Shown piece by piece: positions 14,663 to 24,600 of a DNA stretch of 42,882 bases (position 1 is its first letter; each line of letters opens with the position of its first letter). The notes under the pieces were generated by a model, which was given only the letters and a program-made list of their open reading frames with translations, did not search any database and was not told the origin of the DNA. The position numbers and the translations under genes are program-made. The DNA comes from Eubacterium sp. GTDB lineage: Bacteria > Bacillota > Clostridia > Lachnospirales > Lachnospiraceae. The stretch covers positions 1 to 42,882 of the forward strand of contig JAGBNF010000025.1 of NCBI GenBank assembly GCA_017634555.1, written 5' to 3'.

Positions 14663-14839
14663 TGTCTAAGATAGACGGATTGCTCCGTTGCTGCGCAACT
14701 CTCGCAATCCTGAACGCATTCGGATTCCGCTGATTTGCTTACACAAATCGCTCCATCCTCATGCTTTCTTGCATCGTTAACTCATGCGATTTTTCCTGCA
14801 AGCAGGAAATCGCCCGAGTTTCGATGCTTATCTTAGACA
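14663..14839. repeat. 177-bp structured element with 11-bp terminal inverted repeats, overlapping the jetC stop
   Basis: TGTCTAAGATA (14663-14673) and TATCTTAGACA (14829-14839) are perfect inverted repeats bounding a segment full of smaller hairpins: GATTGC/GCAATC around GTTGC-TGC-GCAAC (14678 onward), GATTTG/CAAATC, and TTTCCTGC-aa-GCAGGAAA near 14800. The right end overlaps the stop codon of jetC (14833-14835), so the last codons of that gene are supplied by the element's end. Another TATCTAAGATA-like copy of the arm lies just outside at 14651-14661. It looks like a miniature transposable element or recurrent intergenic repeat. Confidence 0.65.
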
Positions 14840-17800
14840 AAGTCAAACGTCTGCTGCTCATAATCAAGCTGTATATACTCGAGTTCTTCGGTGTCGGTCT
14901 TGCTGCTGTAATTTACAACAACTGTTGTCGAACGCTTACCTGTCTTCTGCTGTCCGAGTATATAGTTTATATCAAATCTTCCCGTGATCTCCGGTGTAGC
15001 ACCTCTGGTAGGAACTACAAGCTGTACGAAGTTTTCCTGAAGCAGCCTGAAGATAGGCTCCCATATGTAGATGTCCTTCGCAGCACCGAACGGATTATCG
15101 ATGAAGAGGGTCTTCGTTCTCTTCTGTCCGTCACCTGCCGAATACATTCCGGAAATGTAATTGATAACCGATATCAGGAACTGTATATAAATACCCTGTG
15201 ACTGTCCCGTACTACCTACAGCCTCTTCATACTTCAGATAGCGGCTCTGCTCCTTGATACGCTCTCTCTTATAAAGTGAAAGCTTTATCCTGTTCATATC
15301 AGTTACGATAACACTGAACAGCTTCTTCATGGAAAGGCTCTGATTCAGGAACTTCTGCCTCTCGCTTTCCGAACTCTTCTTATCAAGCTCTGCAACAACC
15401 CTATCTATATATTCAGACATTCTGTCCTTCATGAATTCATCCTTCACATAAGGAATTGATAGTCTGATCATTTCTATCGCTTCATCACCGAGACTTATCT
15501 CTGACAGATGCTGGAGCTTTCCGAGCTCTGTCTTAACATCGAGACATCTCTCTATACACTGATCTATAAAGCTCTCACGGAGCTTCTCCATACTTGTAAG
15601 TCCGGTCTCGATTCTTTCCTTCTCAAGTGTGATAAGCTCAGCTTCGGAGTTAAGCTTCTTAAGAAGCTCGTCTGCCTCTCTTCTCGTAGACGGAAGCTCA
15701 ACCTCATCTCTTATAGAGTTTGCAAGCTGAAATGCACCGACTGCCTGAAGCGAATCGACAACCATCATCTTAACCTTCAGTGTATCATTTTTAATTCTGT
15801 CTATATTCTTATTTGTTCTGTCATAATCAAGCAGAAGATCATCGAAAAGACTTCTCAGATCAACCTCCTGTCCGAGCACCTCTGCACCCGACGTATCTAT
15901 AGCTTCCTTCTCTGTGATACGTCCCGCATATCTCATCAGCTCTTCACTGTCGTTGATTCTGCGTCTGAAGCTCTTCAGCTTCTTATCAGCATCGGCGATT
16001 CGAGACTCCATTTCCTTCAGATCATTTTCTCTGTGAAGGAGTTCCTTCTCATAATCCAGATTCTCAGGAAGCTCTATATCCTCACCGTACTTATCATGAA
16101 GTGCCTTCTCTGCATATTCAAGCTTACCGATGATTCTCTCGAATTCCGTCCTTGATGCAGCGTGAAGCTCAGCCTTTCCCTTTCTCTCCTCCGACAGTCT
16201 CATGATCTCGGAATTGATGCTGATAAGCTCCGATTCCGGTGTCTTGAAAAGCCGGCCCGCATTTGCCTTTTCTTCAAGTACTGACCATTCGATATTTTTA
16301 TCTCCAATAGACTTTTCAAGTCTTCTCACACTATCGGAAAGTGTATCTCTCAGAAGCTTTTCCTTTTCTCTTGAGAAAATGTCTTCGTCACCCTTAGACG
16401 ATTGTCTATCGAACAGTGACATCAGCTCTGTGAGTGTCATATTAAGATCAGGTCTTACCATATCGGTATAGTAAACCGAATACTTCTTATCCCAGTTGAA
16501 GTCCATCTCTTTTACTTCATCCCGTATGGCATTGTTCATTGCTTCAAGGTCTGCTGTTTCGGATAAGATTTTCTTCAGCTTCATCTCATTAGAGGAAAGT
16601 GCCTGCTCGGTACTATCCTTTGAAGACTTAAGCTCTGAGGTCTCTCTTGTAAGATTTCTTTCCTCTTCTGCTATCTCTGCCATTTTACGAAGTATGGCTA
16701 TATCTGCATCGATGATCTCCAGCTGCTTTTCGGCTTCATGAAGCTTTCCTTCGGTCTCTTCCTTTCCGGAGAGAATACGTCTTTCCTTCTCCTCCGCCTC
16801 AAGAAGACTGTCACCTACAGTGCGCAGCTGCTTTTCATTTTCTTTTATTCTTTCTTCAAGGGTATCATATCCCTTTCCGATATATATTTCAGCAAATGCA
16901 AGATCGGCCTGCTTTGTTGAAAGCATATCCTGAACCGCTCTTTTTTCTTCATTCAGAGTTCTGAGGTTCTCTCTCTCAAGATTTGCAAGACGGCTCACAT
17001 TTTCCTCATCGGTAAAGTAATCGCTGTTACGTCTCACCGCGAATACATTTTCCCCGATAATGTTATGTGCGGAATCTATGCTCTCCTTATCGTAGAGCAT
17101 TACCTCTGTTGAAGTTTCAATCTCTCCCAGTCCCGGATCTGCAGTTATTCCTGCCAGATCATCGACTATGATTCCATACGGAAGTGAAGGATTGACCTTC
17201 AGCAGCTCTGCACTCTTTTCGCTTCCCAGTGCTGAAAGATAATCCATTCCGGATATGGCACTGTGACTGTGTCTCGTGATTATATATTCCCTGACCTTCT
17301 CGATATCATCAGACCTCTTCAGGATAACGCCCATCTCTATATCCTTAAGACGTTTCTCTGAAAGCTCTGCAGCCTTGCCAGTCTCATGAACTCTGATATA
17401 GTCCTTTCTGATTGCAGACTGGATCATATCAGCCAGCTTCTCTATAGACTGACTGTCTCCCTCATAATCATCTGCCATACCATATATACCTGCCAGACTC
17501 TTCAGTCTTCCGGCTTCCTCGCGCTGCTTATCGATATTAAGCTTAAAGCCCGCTTCATTCTCCTTAAGTATCGCTTCCTTCTGCTCAAGCAGCTGCTTCT
17601 CTCCTGTCAGCTGTTCAAGGAGTGCAGATACTCTTTCCATCTCAGCTCTGCCGGACTCTATACCCGAAAGAATCGAAGCTCTCTTTTTTGCTGCCTCATC
17701 CAGCAGCTCTCGCGGCGGAAGAAGCTTTCTTTCAGATAGTCCGCTTCCCAGCTCCTCAGTCTTCTTGAGACATTCTGCATACTTCTCATCTCTATCCCGG

Positions 17801-19284
17801 AGCTTACTTTCGATAACCGCAAGATTCTGAACAGCAGCATCACGAAGTCTTTCTACAGACTCCTTCTCCTCTGACATCCTTGCTATCCTGTTGGCAATCT
17901 TATGCTCCTTCTCGGATAACTCGGCATTCTTCTCTTCCATGCGGAGCTTGATGTTATAAGCTATGCATTCTCTGTCGATCTTTCCCTCTGAATCGGACTG
18001 AGTTGCACGTCTTTCCTCTTCAAGTGAGGCAAGCTTTTCTCTGGCATCAAGAAGATCGATATACTCGCCTGCTGCGATTCTCTCATTGAGCTCCTTTTTC
18101 TTTTCTTCGATGAGCTCATTTATAGCATTGAGCGCTTCCTCAAGCAGCTTGGCCTTCTTCTCAGCCTCATCTCTTTCCTTCTTTGTGATTCCGATCTTCA
18201 GCTGCTGGATTTCTTGATTGATCCTGTCAGAACCTGTCGAAAGCTCACTGAGCTCCTTCTCAAGCTTTTCCAGCTCCTCGTCCGCATTTTTCTTCTCAAG
18301 CTCTATAGTTCTATATATTCCCGCAAATCCACGGGCAGTCTTTTCCTTTTCTCTGAAGAGCTCTTCAAATGTACCGATCCTGTCACTGAGCAGCTGAACC
18401 AGCTCCTTCTCATGATCATAATCGGCAATTCTCTTCTTCTTTTCAGCAAGAGTCTTGAGCTCCTCCTGAATGGTCATAAGAAGGCTTGCCGTATTTCCGG
18501 AATTGCCCGAAGCTGCAGCTGTCTTTACTGCATATGCCTTCTCGATTATCTCCTCGATAAGAAGATCCTCGATGACCTTTCTCGTAGTCCTGAAGTTCGT
18601 TTCGAAATAAGTTCTAACATGACCCTCAGTACGGTTGATTCCTCTTATCAGCTCCCACTGGCTCTCATAGAGTCCGTAGTCTGCGATAAATCTCTGATAC
18701 TCACCCTTCCTGTCAAACACCTTAACGATAATGTTCTTATCCGTTCTGGCAAGATCCAGAAGGTAATTCTTGAGTCCCTTATATGTAATTCTCTCCTCAC
18801 CCTTTACAAGCGGGAGATTGATAATATCGTTCTTGTTGTAATCTCTATAGAAAATGCAGTAATTGAAATACTCTATCTCCGCAGTGGTCTTCTCTTCACC
18901 GCTGCCTGCATCCTCCTCAGCGACGCCCTCGATCATAACCTGATCCGCGTCCTTTCCGCTGCCTGCCTTCTTTGCCGCAAAGCCCGTTGTCATGTAACGC
19001 AGACCCTCGGTGATATCACAATCATCCAGTTTCCACTCAATAAGCGAATGGATACAGGTATTATCATTTCCTCTGAAAAGCTTCTCTATAGGCTGCTTAT
19101 CATCAAGGGTGGAATTCGGGATAACGCACTGCATCAGAAGCAGCATGAGTACAGATTTACCACCACCGTTCGCAAGGTCATACAGGGTGTTTCTGCCGTA
19201 CATTTTCATGATGAAATCATCATAGCTCTGTGTACCGAAATTATATTTAACGTTGTTTACTCTGATTCTGTTTATATTAGGCAT
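14833..19284 (-). CDS. jetC: JetC-like SMC/MukB-type ATPase of a Wadjet/Mks system
   Basis: At 1483 residues it has nearly the length of MukB. An N-terminal ABC half has Walker A 'LANGGGKSVLML' (37-48). Long coiled coils follow (about 300-620 and 790-1340) around a hinge-like middle (about 640-780). The C-terminal half has a divergent signature 'GSTGQSQGIYIQF' (from 1357) and Walker B 'TLFIDNPFG' (1392-1400). The Walker B aspartate is Asp1396, but the next residue is Asn where most ABC/SMC proteins have the catalytic Glu; this may be normal for the subgroup. JetC with the kleisin JetA and JetB forms a DNA loop extruder that recognises small circular DNA. The start overlaps jetB by 8 bases with AAAAGGA upstream. 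The stop codon is formed inside a repeat element. Confidence 0.88.
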   Translation of the reverse strand: MPNINRIRVNNVKYNFGTQSYDDFIMKMYGRNTLYDLANGGGKSVLMLLLMQCVIPNSTLDDKQPIEKLFRGNDNTCIHSLIEWKLDDCDITEGLRYMTTGFAAKKAGSGKDADQVMIEGVAEEDAGSGEEKTTAEIEYFNYCIFYRDYNKNDIINLPLVKGEERITYKGLKNYLLDLARTDKNIIVKVFDRKGEYQRFIADYGLYESQWELIRGINRTEGHVRTYFETNFRTTRKVIEDLLIEEIIEKAYAVKTAAASGNSGNTASLLMTIQEELKTLAEKKKRIADYDHEKELVQLLSDRIGTFEELFREKEKTARGFAGIYRTIELEKKNADEELEKLEKELSELSTGSDRINQEIQQLKIGITKKERDEAEKKAKLLEEALNAINELIEEKKKELNERIAAGEYIDLLDAREKLASLEEERRATQSDSEGKIDRECIAYNIKLRMEEKNAELSEKEHKIANRIARMSEEKESVERLRDAAVQNLAVIESKLRDRDEKYAECLKKTEELGSGLSERKLLPPRELLDEAAKKRASILSGIESGRAEMERVSALLEQLTGEKQLLEQKEAILKENEAGFKLNIDKQREEAGRLKSLAGIYGMADDYEGDSQSIEKLADMIQSAIRKDYIRVHETGKAAELSEKRLKDIEMGVILKRSDDIEKVREYIITRHSHSAISGMDYLSALGSEKSAELLKVNPSLPYGIIVDDLAGITADPGLGEIETSTEVMLYDKESIDSAHNIIGENVFAVRRNSDYFTDEENVSRLANLERENLRTLNEEKRAVQDMLSTKQADLAFAEIYIGKGYDTLEERIKENEKQLRTVGDSLLEAEEKERRILSGKEETEGKLHEAEKQLEIIDADIAILRKMAEIAEEERNLTRETSELKSSKDSTEQALSSNEMKLKKILSETADLEAMNNAIRDEVKEMDFNWDKKYSVYYTDMVRPDLNMTLTELMSLFDRQSSKGDEDIFSREKEKLLRDTLSDSVRRLEKSIGDKNIEWSVLEEKANAGRLFKTPESELISINSEIMRLSEERKGKAELHAASRTEFERIIGKLEYAEKALHDKYGEDIELPENLDYEKELLHRENDLKEMESRIADADKKLKSFRRRINDSEELMRYAGRITEKEAIDTSGAEVLGQEVDLRSLFDDLLLDYDRTNKNIDRIKNDTLKVKMMVVDSLQAVGAFQLANSIRDEVELPSTRREADELLKKLNSEAELITLEKERIETGLTSMEKLRESFIDQCIERCLDVKTELGKLQHLSEISLGDEAIEMIRLSIPYVKDEFMKDRMSEYIDRVVAELDKKSSESERQKFLNQSLSMKKLFSVIVTDMNRIKLSLYKRERIKEQSRYLKYEEAVGSTGQSQGIYIQFLISVINYISGMYSAGDGQKRTKTLFIDNPFGAAKDIYIWEPIFRLLQENFVQLVVPTRGATPEITGRFDINYILGQQKTGKRSTTVVVNYSSKTDTEELEYIQLDYEQQTFDFV

Positions 19285-19987
19285 TGTCCTTTTCCTGCTC
19301 CAGATATTCCTGTATCAGGCTCCTGTTTTCCTCAAAATAATTCTCTGCCAGTGCATGCATCCTATCCGTCGGATAGAAGCGGTCGTCCACATTTACAAAA
19401 AGCTTTTCCGAAATAAGGAAGTTGAAGGTCAGCTTCGTCATTCCGTATCTCGAACCACGCGACGCCTTATTTCTGTCCCTGTCCTCATTCAGGAAAGGTG
19501 GAAGTCCCTCCCAAAGTGAAGCTATGGACTTAAAGCTGTTCTCTGTATGATCCTCAGCTATGGCAGCATCTCCAAGAACCTTTCTCAGATCCTGCGTTAC
19601 ACTGTTGATCACCTCGTCAACTCTAACATACTCTCTTACCTGATATGTATCCGAAGATTTATAGAAATAAAGGAGCGCATGGTAGGTAATGAAGAACGCG
19701 AGGTAAAGCTCCACATTTAACCTGAGGCCGAGTATACGCTTCAGTTCATCATTCGTATAACCGAAAACCTTGTTGCCGCTTCCCGCAGTTACAAAGAGGG
19801 ATTCGTTATACTCATAGATTGAAAGTCCCTGCCTCGCCAGGATCTTCGTTGTAATATCATATACCTCGGAATCCGAATAGAACTCGTTATACAGCTCTGC
19901 GGTTGCCTTATCCTTTAGAGATATGCTCTGTCCGGTTATTAATGCGCTGTAAATATCCAGCGCCTTGTTCAGACTTCTGTCCTCCAT
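19277..19987 (-). CDS. jetB: JetB-like (DUF6063, MukE/KITE-type) subunit
   Basis: This 236-residue cytosolic protein without membrane segments matches the DUF6063 family found between JetA and JetC in clostridial Wadjet-type loci. Winged-helix-like stretches occur at about 25-60 ('ELYNEFYSDSEVYDITTKIL') and at the C-terminus ('GMTKLTFNFLISEKLF', about 183-198). Its role by analogy with MukE/MksE is to bridge the kleisin and the SMC ATPase. It begins 2 bases after the jetA stop with GAGAGGA as ribosome binding site, and its end overlaps jetC by 8 bases, so the three proteins are made together. The subtype assignment rests on family memory and gene order. Confidence 0.8.
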   Translation of the reverse strand: MEDRSLNKALDIYSALITGQSISLKDKATAELYNEFYSDSEVYDITTKILARQGLSIYEYNESLFVTAGSGNKVFGYTNDELKRILGLRLNVELYLAFFITYHALLYFYKSSDTYQVREYVRVDEVINSVTQDLRKVLGDAAIAEDHTENSFKSIASLWEGLPPFLNEDRDRNKASRGSRYGMTKLTFNFLISEKLFVNVDDRFYPTDRMHALAENYFEENRSLIQEYLEQEKDNA

Positions 19988-19989
19988 CT

Positions 19990-21495
19990 CTACATCCTCT
20001 CAAATGTTATATCCGTAACGGACGATTCCTCTATCGCCACCTCTTCGTCACCGAAGACCAGTCGGAATCTGATATCCGCAAATCTTTCCTTGTCCGTATC
20101 CGACATGTACTTAACAGCCAGCTCCTCCAGGAAGGTCTCCTGCTGTTCGAGCATTCCTCTTATGCTGTAGTTATCTTTTTCAGATAAATGTACCAGATAC
20201 GCAAAGTAGTCTCTGTTCTTATATATATCACCGGTAAACTTCATCTCAAGAATAGCATTGTATTCTCTGAGAGTAAGCTTGTCCCACTTCTCAAGTCTTT
20301 CAAGCAGTTCTCTGAAGAGCATTGCAAAGTTTCTTCCCGTCTGCTCCGAAAGTATCTCATCCTCATATCTGAAACTGAGATCTGCCACCTGATGCTCAAC
20401 CTTCTCAGTCACATCATCCTGATTTATCTTCTTCAGAACTATCGAATCGATCATCGATATCTGGAAGCTCTTCTCACATTTCGGTGTAAGAAGGGGACTG
20501 ATAAGTGCAGCCAGTCTGTCCGGTGCATCAACTTTCTCAAGTGAACTGAGTGCTTCCTCGAAGTCAAATGTATTCCTCAGAATCTGCATCTTCTTCCTGC
20601 TTACCATCTCATCGGCAAAACGTGACAGTTCAGCGGAGGCCTTGATCAATCGGCTGTGATTATCTATAGCCTGCTTAAGCAGTGTCTCAAGTCTGGTTAT
20701 ATCCCTTACCGCTTTTCCGTTCGAGCTTCTGTCGAGCCTTGATGCAGCCTTATCAACCAGTTCACGGCTCTTCGTAAAGGATTTACGTTCCTCCTCGAAC
20801 CATCTTGATGTACTTGCCATAAAGTCGTCTACCGCTGCTGTACCGGCATGTACATCCGAAAGAAGAAGTGCCACTGCCTCATCTCTCTTCTTATGAAGTG
20901 ATGAAACCTCGAGATTGATACGGCTTATTACATCTATACCGCCGGAATAGTTCTCAGCCTTGATCAGCTTTTCAAGAAGCAGCTGATCGGTACTGATGCG
21001 GCTCTCATCCTTCATCTCCTTGGTTGAAAGATAGAACTCGATTCCTTCCTCGGTTATCGAGTAGGTAACCTCGGATTCATGCACATTTGCCTCGATAAGT
21101 CTTACTCTTATAATCTTCGTCTTCCTGTCAGCCGGATCGAAGAAGCTTATCTCAAATGCTTTCCCGCCGTTCGTCAGCTTATCGAAGATACTATCTGTCA
21201 GGTTCTCCATCTCGCTCTTCGACATCGTAAGCTCATAGTCACGGGTCAGTATCTCCGCAAGAAATCTGCGTACCTCCGGACGGGTAACCTCACGCTCGTT
21301 GAAGTTATTCTCGTTTATGAGATACCTGAGAACAGCAAGTGTTATATAGCCCATATCTATGGCCACATCCCCACTCTCCGAGGGCGCACTTATCCCCGAC
21401 TGCAGTATACTGAAGAAAGGATAAAACTTTCTCAGATTAAGCATTCGCTCAGTGTGATTTTTAATTATGTCGTTAGTCAGAATATACTTTTCCAT
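19990..21495 (-). CDS. jetA: JetA-like (DUF5716) kleisin subunit of a Wadjet/Mks system
   Basis: This 501-residue protein matches the JetA/DUF5716 family, the MukF/MksF-like kleisin. It has an N-terminal winged-helix part ('RKFYPFFSILQSG', 'YITLAVLRYLI', about 22-65), 'TYSITEEGIEFYLSTKEM' (about 144-161), a helical middle (about 170-300) and a C-terminal winged-helix part ('LTLREYNAILEMKFTGDIY', about 411-429). It is the first gene of the three-gene operon. Only 70 bases separate the start from the adhesin terminator, and no strong promoter is seen there (a weak TTGTGG/TATAGT pair). The ribosome binding site is poor (CGGATT), which suggests low expression. Function is inferred from family and operon. 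Confidence 0.83.
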   Translation of the reverse strand: MEKYILTNDIIKNHTERMLNLRKFYPFFSILQSGISAPSESGDVAIDMGYITLAVLRYLINENNFNEREVTRPEVRRFLAEILTRDYELTMSKSEMENLTDSIFDKLTNGGKAFEISFFDPADRKTKIIRVRLIEANVHESEVTYSITEEGIEFYLSTKEMKDESRISTDQLLLEKLIKAENYSGGIDVISRINLEVSSLHKKRDEAVALLLSDVHAGTAAVDDFMASTSRWFEEERKSFTKSRELVDKAASRLDRSSNGKAVRDITRLETLLKQAIDNHSRLIKASAELSRFADEMVSRKKMQILRNTFDFEEALSSLEKVDAPDRLAALISPLLTPKCEKSFQISMIDSIVLKKINQDDVTEKVEHQVADLSFRYEDEILSEQTGRNFAMLFRELLERLEKWDKLTLREYNAILEMKFTGDIYKNRDYFAYLVHLSEKDNYSIRGMLEQQETFLEELAVKYMSDTDKERFADIRFRLVFGDEEVAIEESSVTDITFERM

Positions 21496-21565
21496 AATCC
21501 GTTATATTTTACTATAAAATGGCCTGTAATACCACAAAAACATGTATCAGAAACACCGTATCATA

Positions 21566-21599
21566 TATAAAAACACCCCGGAGATAAAACTCTCCGGGG
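21566..21599 (-). terminator. Rho-independent terminator of the adhesin gene
   Basis: CCCCGGAGA (21576-21584) and TCTCCGGGG (21591-21599) form a perfect 9-bp stem with a 6-base loop. On the minus strand it is followed by TGTTTTTAT. It lies 43 bases after the adhesin stop codon and separates it from the jet operon. Confidence 0.85.
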
Positions 21600-21641
21600 C
21601 ATTTCCCACACTTTTTCAAATATATGTATTAATCATTAATC

Positions 21642-24600
21642 CTATCTTCTTCTTTTAACGAAGAACCAGAATCCGATATACATCAATGATATTACTGCAA
21701 GTACAGCCATTATAGCCATCATTCCGCCAAATGTATCACCTGTCTTTGCGTTTGAATCAACCTTCTTTGTCTCAACAGTTGCATTACTTGTAGTCTTCTT
21801 GTTGTCATCAACAACAACCTTTGAAGGTGTCTCAGTTGTTACTTCTGTTGTGTCACTCTCCTCAGTTGTAGGAGCTGTAGGTGTTGTAACTGTCGGTGTT
21901 GTTGGATCTGTCGGCTCTGTAGGCTCCGTTGGCTCCGTCGGCTCTGTTGGTTCCGTTGGATCTGTCGGCTCTGTAGGCTCCGTTGGCTCCGTAGGTTCCG
22001 TTGGCTCTGTCGGCTCTGTAGGCTCCGTCGGCTCTGTTGGTTCCGTTGGCTCCGTCGGCTCTGTAGGCTCTGTCGGATCTGTCGGATTTGTCGGCTCCGT
22101 TGGATCTGTTGGATTTGTCGGATCTGTAGGTGACGCCGGATCTGTCGGTGATGCCGGATCTGTCGGTGTTGCCGGGTCTGTCGGCTGTGTAGGCTGTATC
22201 TTAACCGTCTCATAATTATTTGTTACAGTCACCTTGGTTCCGTTCTTATCAAGCGTTACCGCTCCTGCATCGTTGCTTACATATGTATATCCATCTATTG
22301 TAACATCATCTGTCTTTTCAATTACCGTGTAGCTCTTCTCTGCTTCAATATCCGCAAAGATTGCTGACTGACTTGTTGTTACACTCTTATATACTGCTGT
22401 CTGATCATCTGCTGTGAAGCCTGTTCCGTCGAAGTAATTTCCGTTCTCATCCTTCAGAGTAAACTCAAAACTCTTATCTGTTGAGATATCAGCTCCGTTC
22501 TCATCCTTAACTGCCTTAGAAACTTCTAGAGCAGCCTTCTCGATTACCGGCTTCTTCTCGTTTGCTATATATACAGCGAGGCTTGCCTTATCACTTGTTA
22601 CAGTCTCAACGTTGTAAGTCTTTCCTTCATATGTAACGCTCTCTCGAGCAGTTGTTCCTGCATTCAGGAACTCATAGAAATGTACTTCATTACTCTGCTT
22701 ATAATCATCAGGTGCCTTTGTTTCCTGAATCATATATACAGTATCTCTTTCAAGTCCGCCAAATGATACCTCACCATCAGCAAGTGTTGTGGCTGACTTA
22801 ACCTTTTCAAACTTTTCTGTATTATTCTCAACAGTCAGCTTTGAAAGTGTAAACTCAGCACCCTCAAGAAGCTGTGTTGTTGAATCCTTGTCATGCTTGA
22901 TAACCTTGATAGTACCAAGGTCAGGAGTTGTCTGTGATGACGAGCTTGCAGCACTGTCGTGTATCTCTCCTCTGAATCTCATATCATCAGATGCAAGGCT
23001 CTTATTCTTTGAGAATAATTCAACAGCATTCCAGTTATTTGTATCATCAAAGTATGAATGAGCAGTAAGATTTACAGTTACTTCATACGTAATGATATAT
23101 GACTTAGCATCCTCAAGCTTGAATGTCAACTTACGTGTTGTCGGGTCATATGTAAATGTACCCTCAGCAGGTGTCTGCTTATTTATCTTTACAGATGATA
23201 TAACAAGATCAAATGAAGGACACATAGTATCTTCCAATGTGAGTTCATCTGCATTCGGATCAAGATCAAGAGAATCAGGATTAACCTTGATCGTATATCC
23301 CGCATTCGGTGCAGTATCTACATCATAATCACCGATCTTCGCCAGAGTCTCCGGCTTCTTATATCTTCTTGCTGTCTGTGTTTTCATCGGATTAGTTCCG
23401 TCAAACCAGATTTCAGCTGCATTCTTATAATCAAAAGAATCTGTATCCTGTCTGATGATCTTTGTACGATACATGATCCTTATCAGAGAACCATCCTTAT
23501 CGTTATGATCCTCAAGGTACTTTATCAGTTCAGGACTGAAGTTAAAGTATGCAATGTTCTTTCCGTCTTCTACTTTTGTTTCAACACTGACTGCATTAGG
23601 AAGTACATTATAATGATTATATACTTCCTCTGCCTGTACAGACTCGATAACAACCTCTGTATTATCAGGAAGAATATCCTTTACATAACCTTTATCATAA
23701 TGCTTATCAAGTCCGTAAAGAACTATCATCCAGCCAAGCTCACCCGGCTGATCGTATTCAGGAGCACTCCACTTATTGAAGGCTGCTCTGAGTGTATGAA
23801 TATCGTCCCAGCTGTCTACATACTTAGGTACTTCATTACTCTTTACACCCGCAACATTCGGAATACGTCCTTCATAGCTGCTTGGATAGTAATTTTCAAA
23901 ATGGTTGTTACTTATATACTTATTGGCTGAATCCCAACCATACATATCAGGCTCAACCTTAACATTATACTTTACATATATCTTTTCGCCGTCAGCAAGC
24001 TCGTTAATTATAATTCCGATCTCTCTGTCTTCGGCAAGTGTCACTCTGTAATCGTCGCTACCGAGTGGTACTGTACAAGCCGAATCCGAATACACCTTTA
24101 CATCTGAGCAAAGTGACATTCCCGGATACATTGAATCATAAAAATCAAGATCAGTATTGTCATTAACAGCTTCAATGGCAATTATACATTCATAAATGTC
24201 ATCTGATGGTCTCTGACGACTATTTGTAAATCTCTTATCAATCTTAAGCTCTGTTTCAACAGGTCTCGGAACTGTATGAATTGTAAATTCCACAGCATCC
24301 GGGAAGCTTATCTTTACATCATCTTCAGGCTTATCAGGGTTCGGCGCACTCCATATATTTCCCGAAAATGTAAGCTGTCCCGATCTTGTATTGTCTCTTG
24401 CACAGAAGTTTTCATCTGTGTAACGGATAGAGATAACATTATTCACTATAGAATACTTTCCTATCTCCGTATTCTTGTTCATGACAGGTCTGTTTTCCAC
24501 ATTTGTAAATGTGATCTCTTTTGGCAGCTGGTAAGTAAAAGTATCAGCTGTTGTGAACTTCAGATCATCATCAAAAGCCCACTTCATTTCAAAAAGAAGG

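Noticed and set aside
14623-14832. A hidden jetD gene or remnant downstream of jetC
   Set aside because: The interval is only 210 bases, filled by a hairpin-rich element, and I see no Toprim-like coding remnant on either strand.
18214-19416. Long plus-strand open frame (400 codons) opposite jetC and jetB
   Set aside because: It lies entirely across two well-supported minus-strand genes, has a leucine/serine-rich composition typical of an antisense shadow, and has no recognisable domain.
21799-22215. Plus-strand open frame of 138 codons made of Ser-Val-Gly repeats
   Set aside because: It is the mirror of the Pro-Thr-Glu repeat array of the adhesin. There is no ribosome binding site or independent signal.
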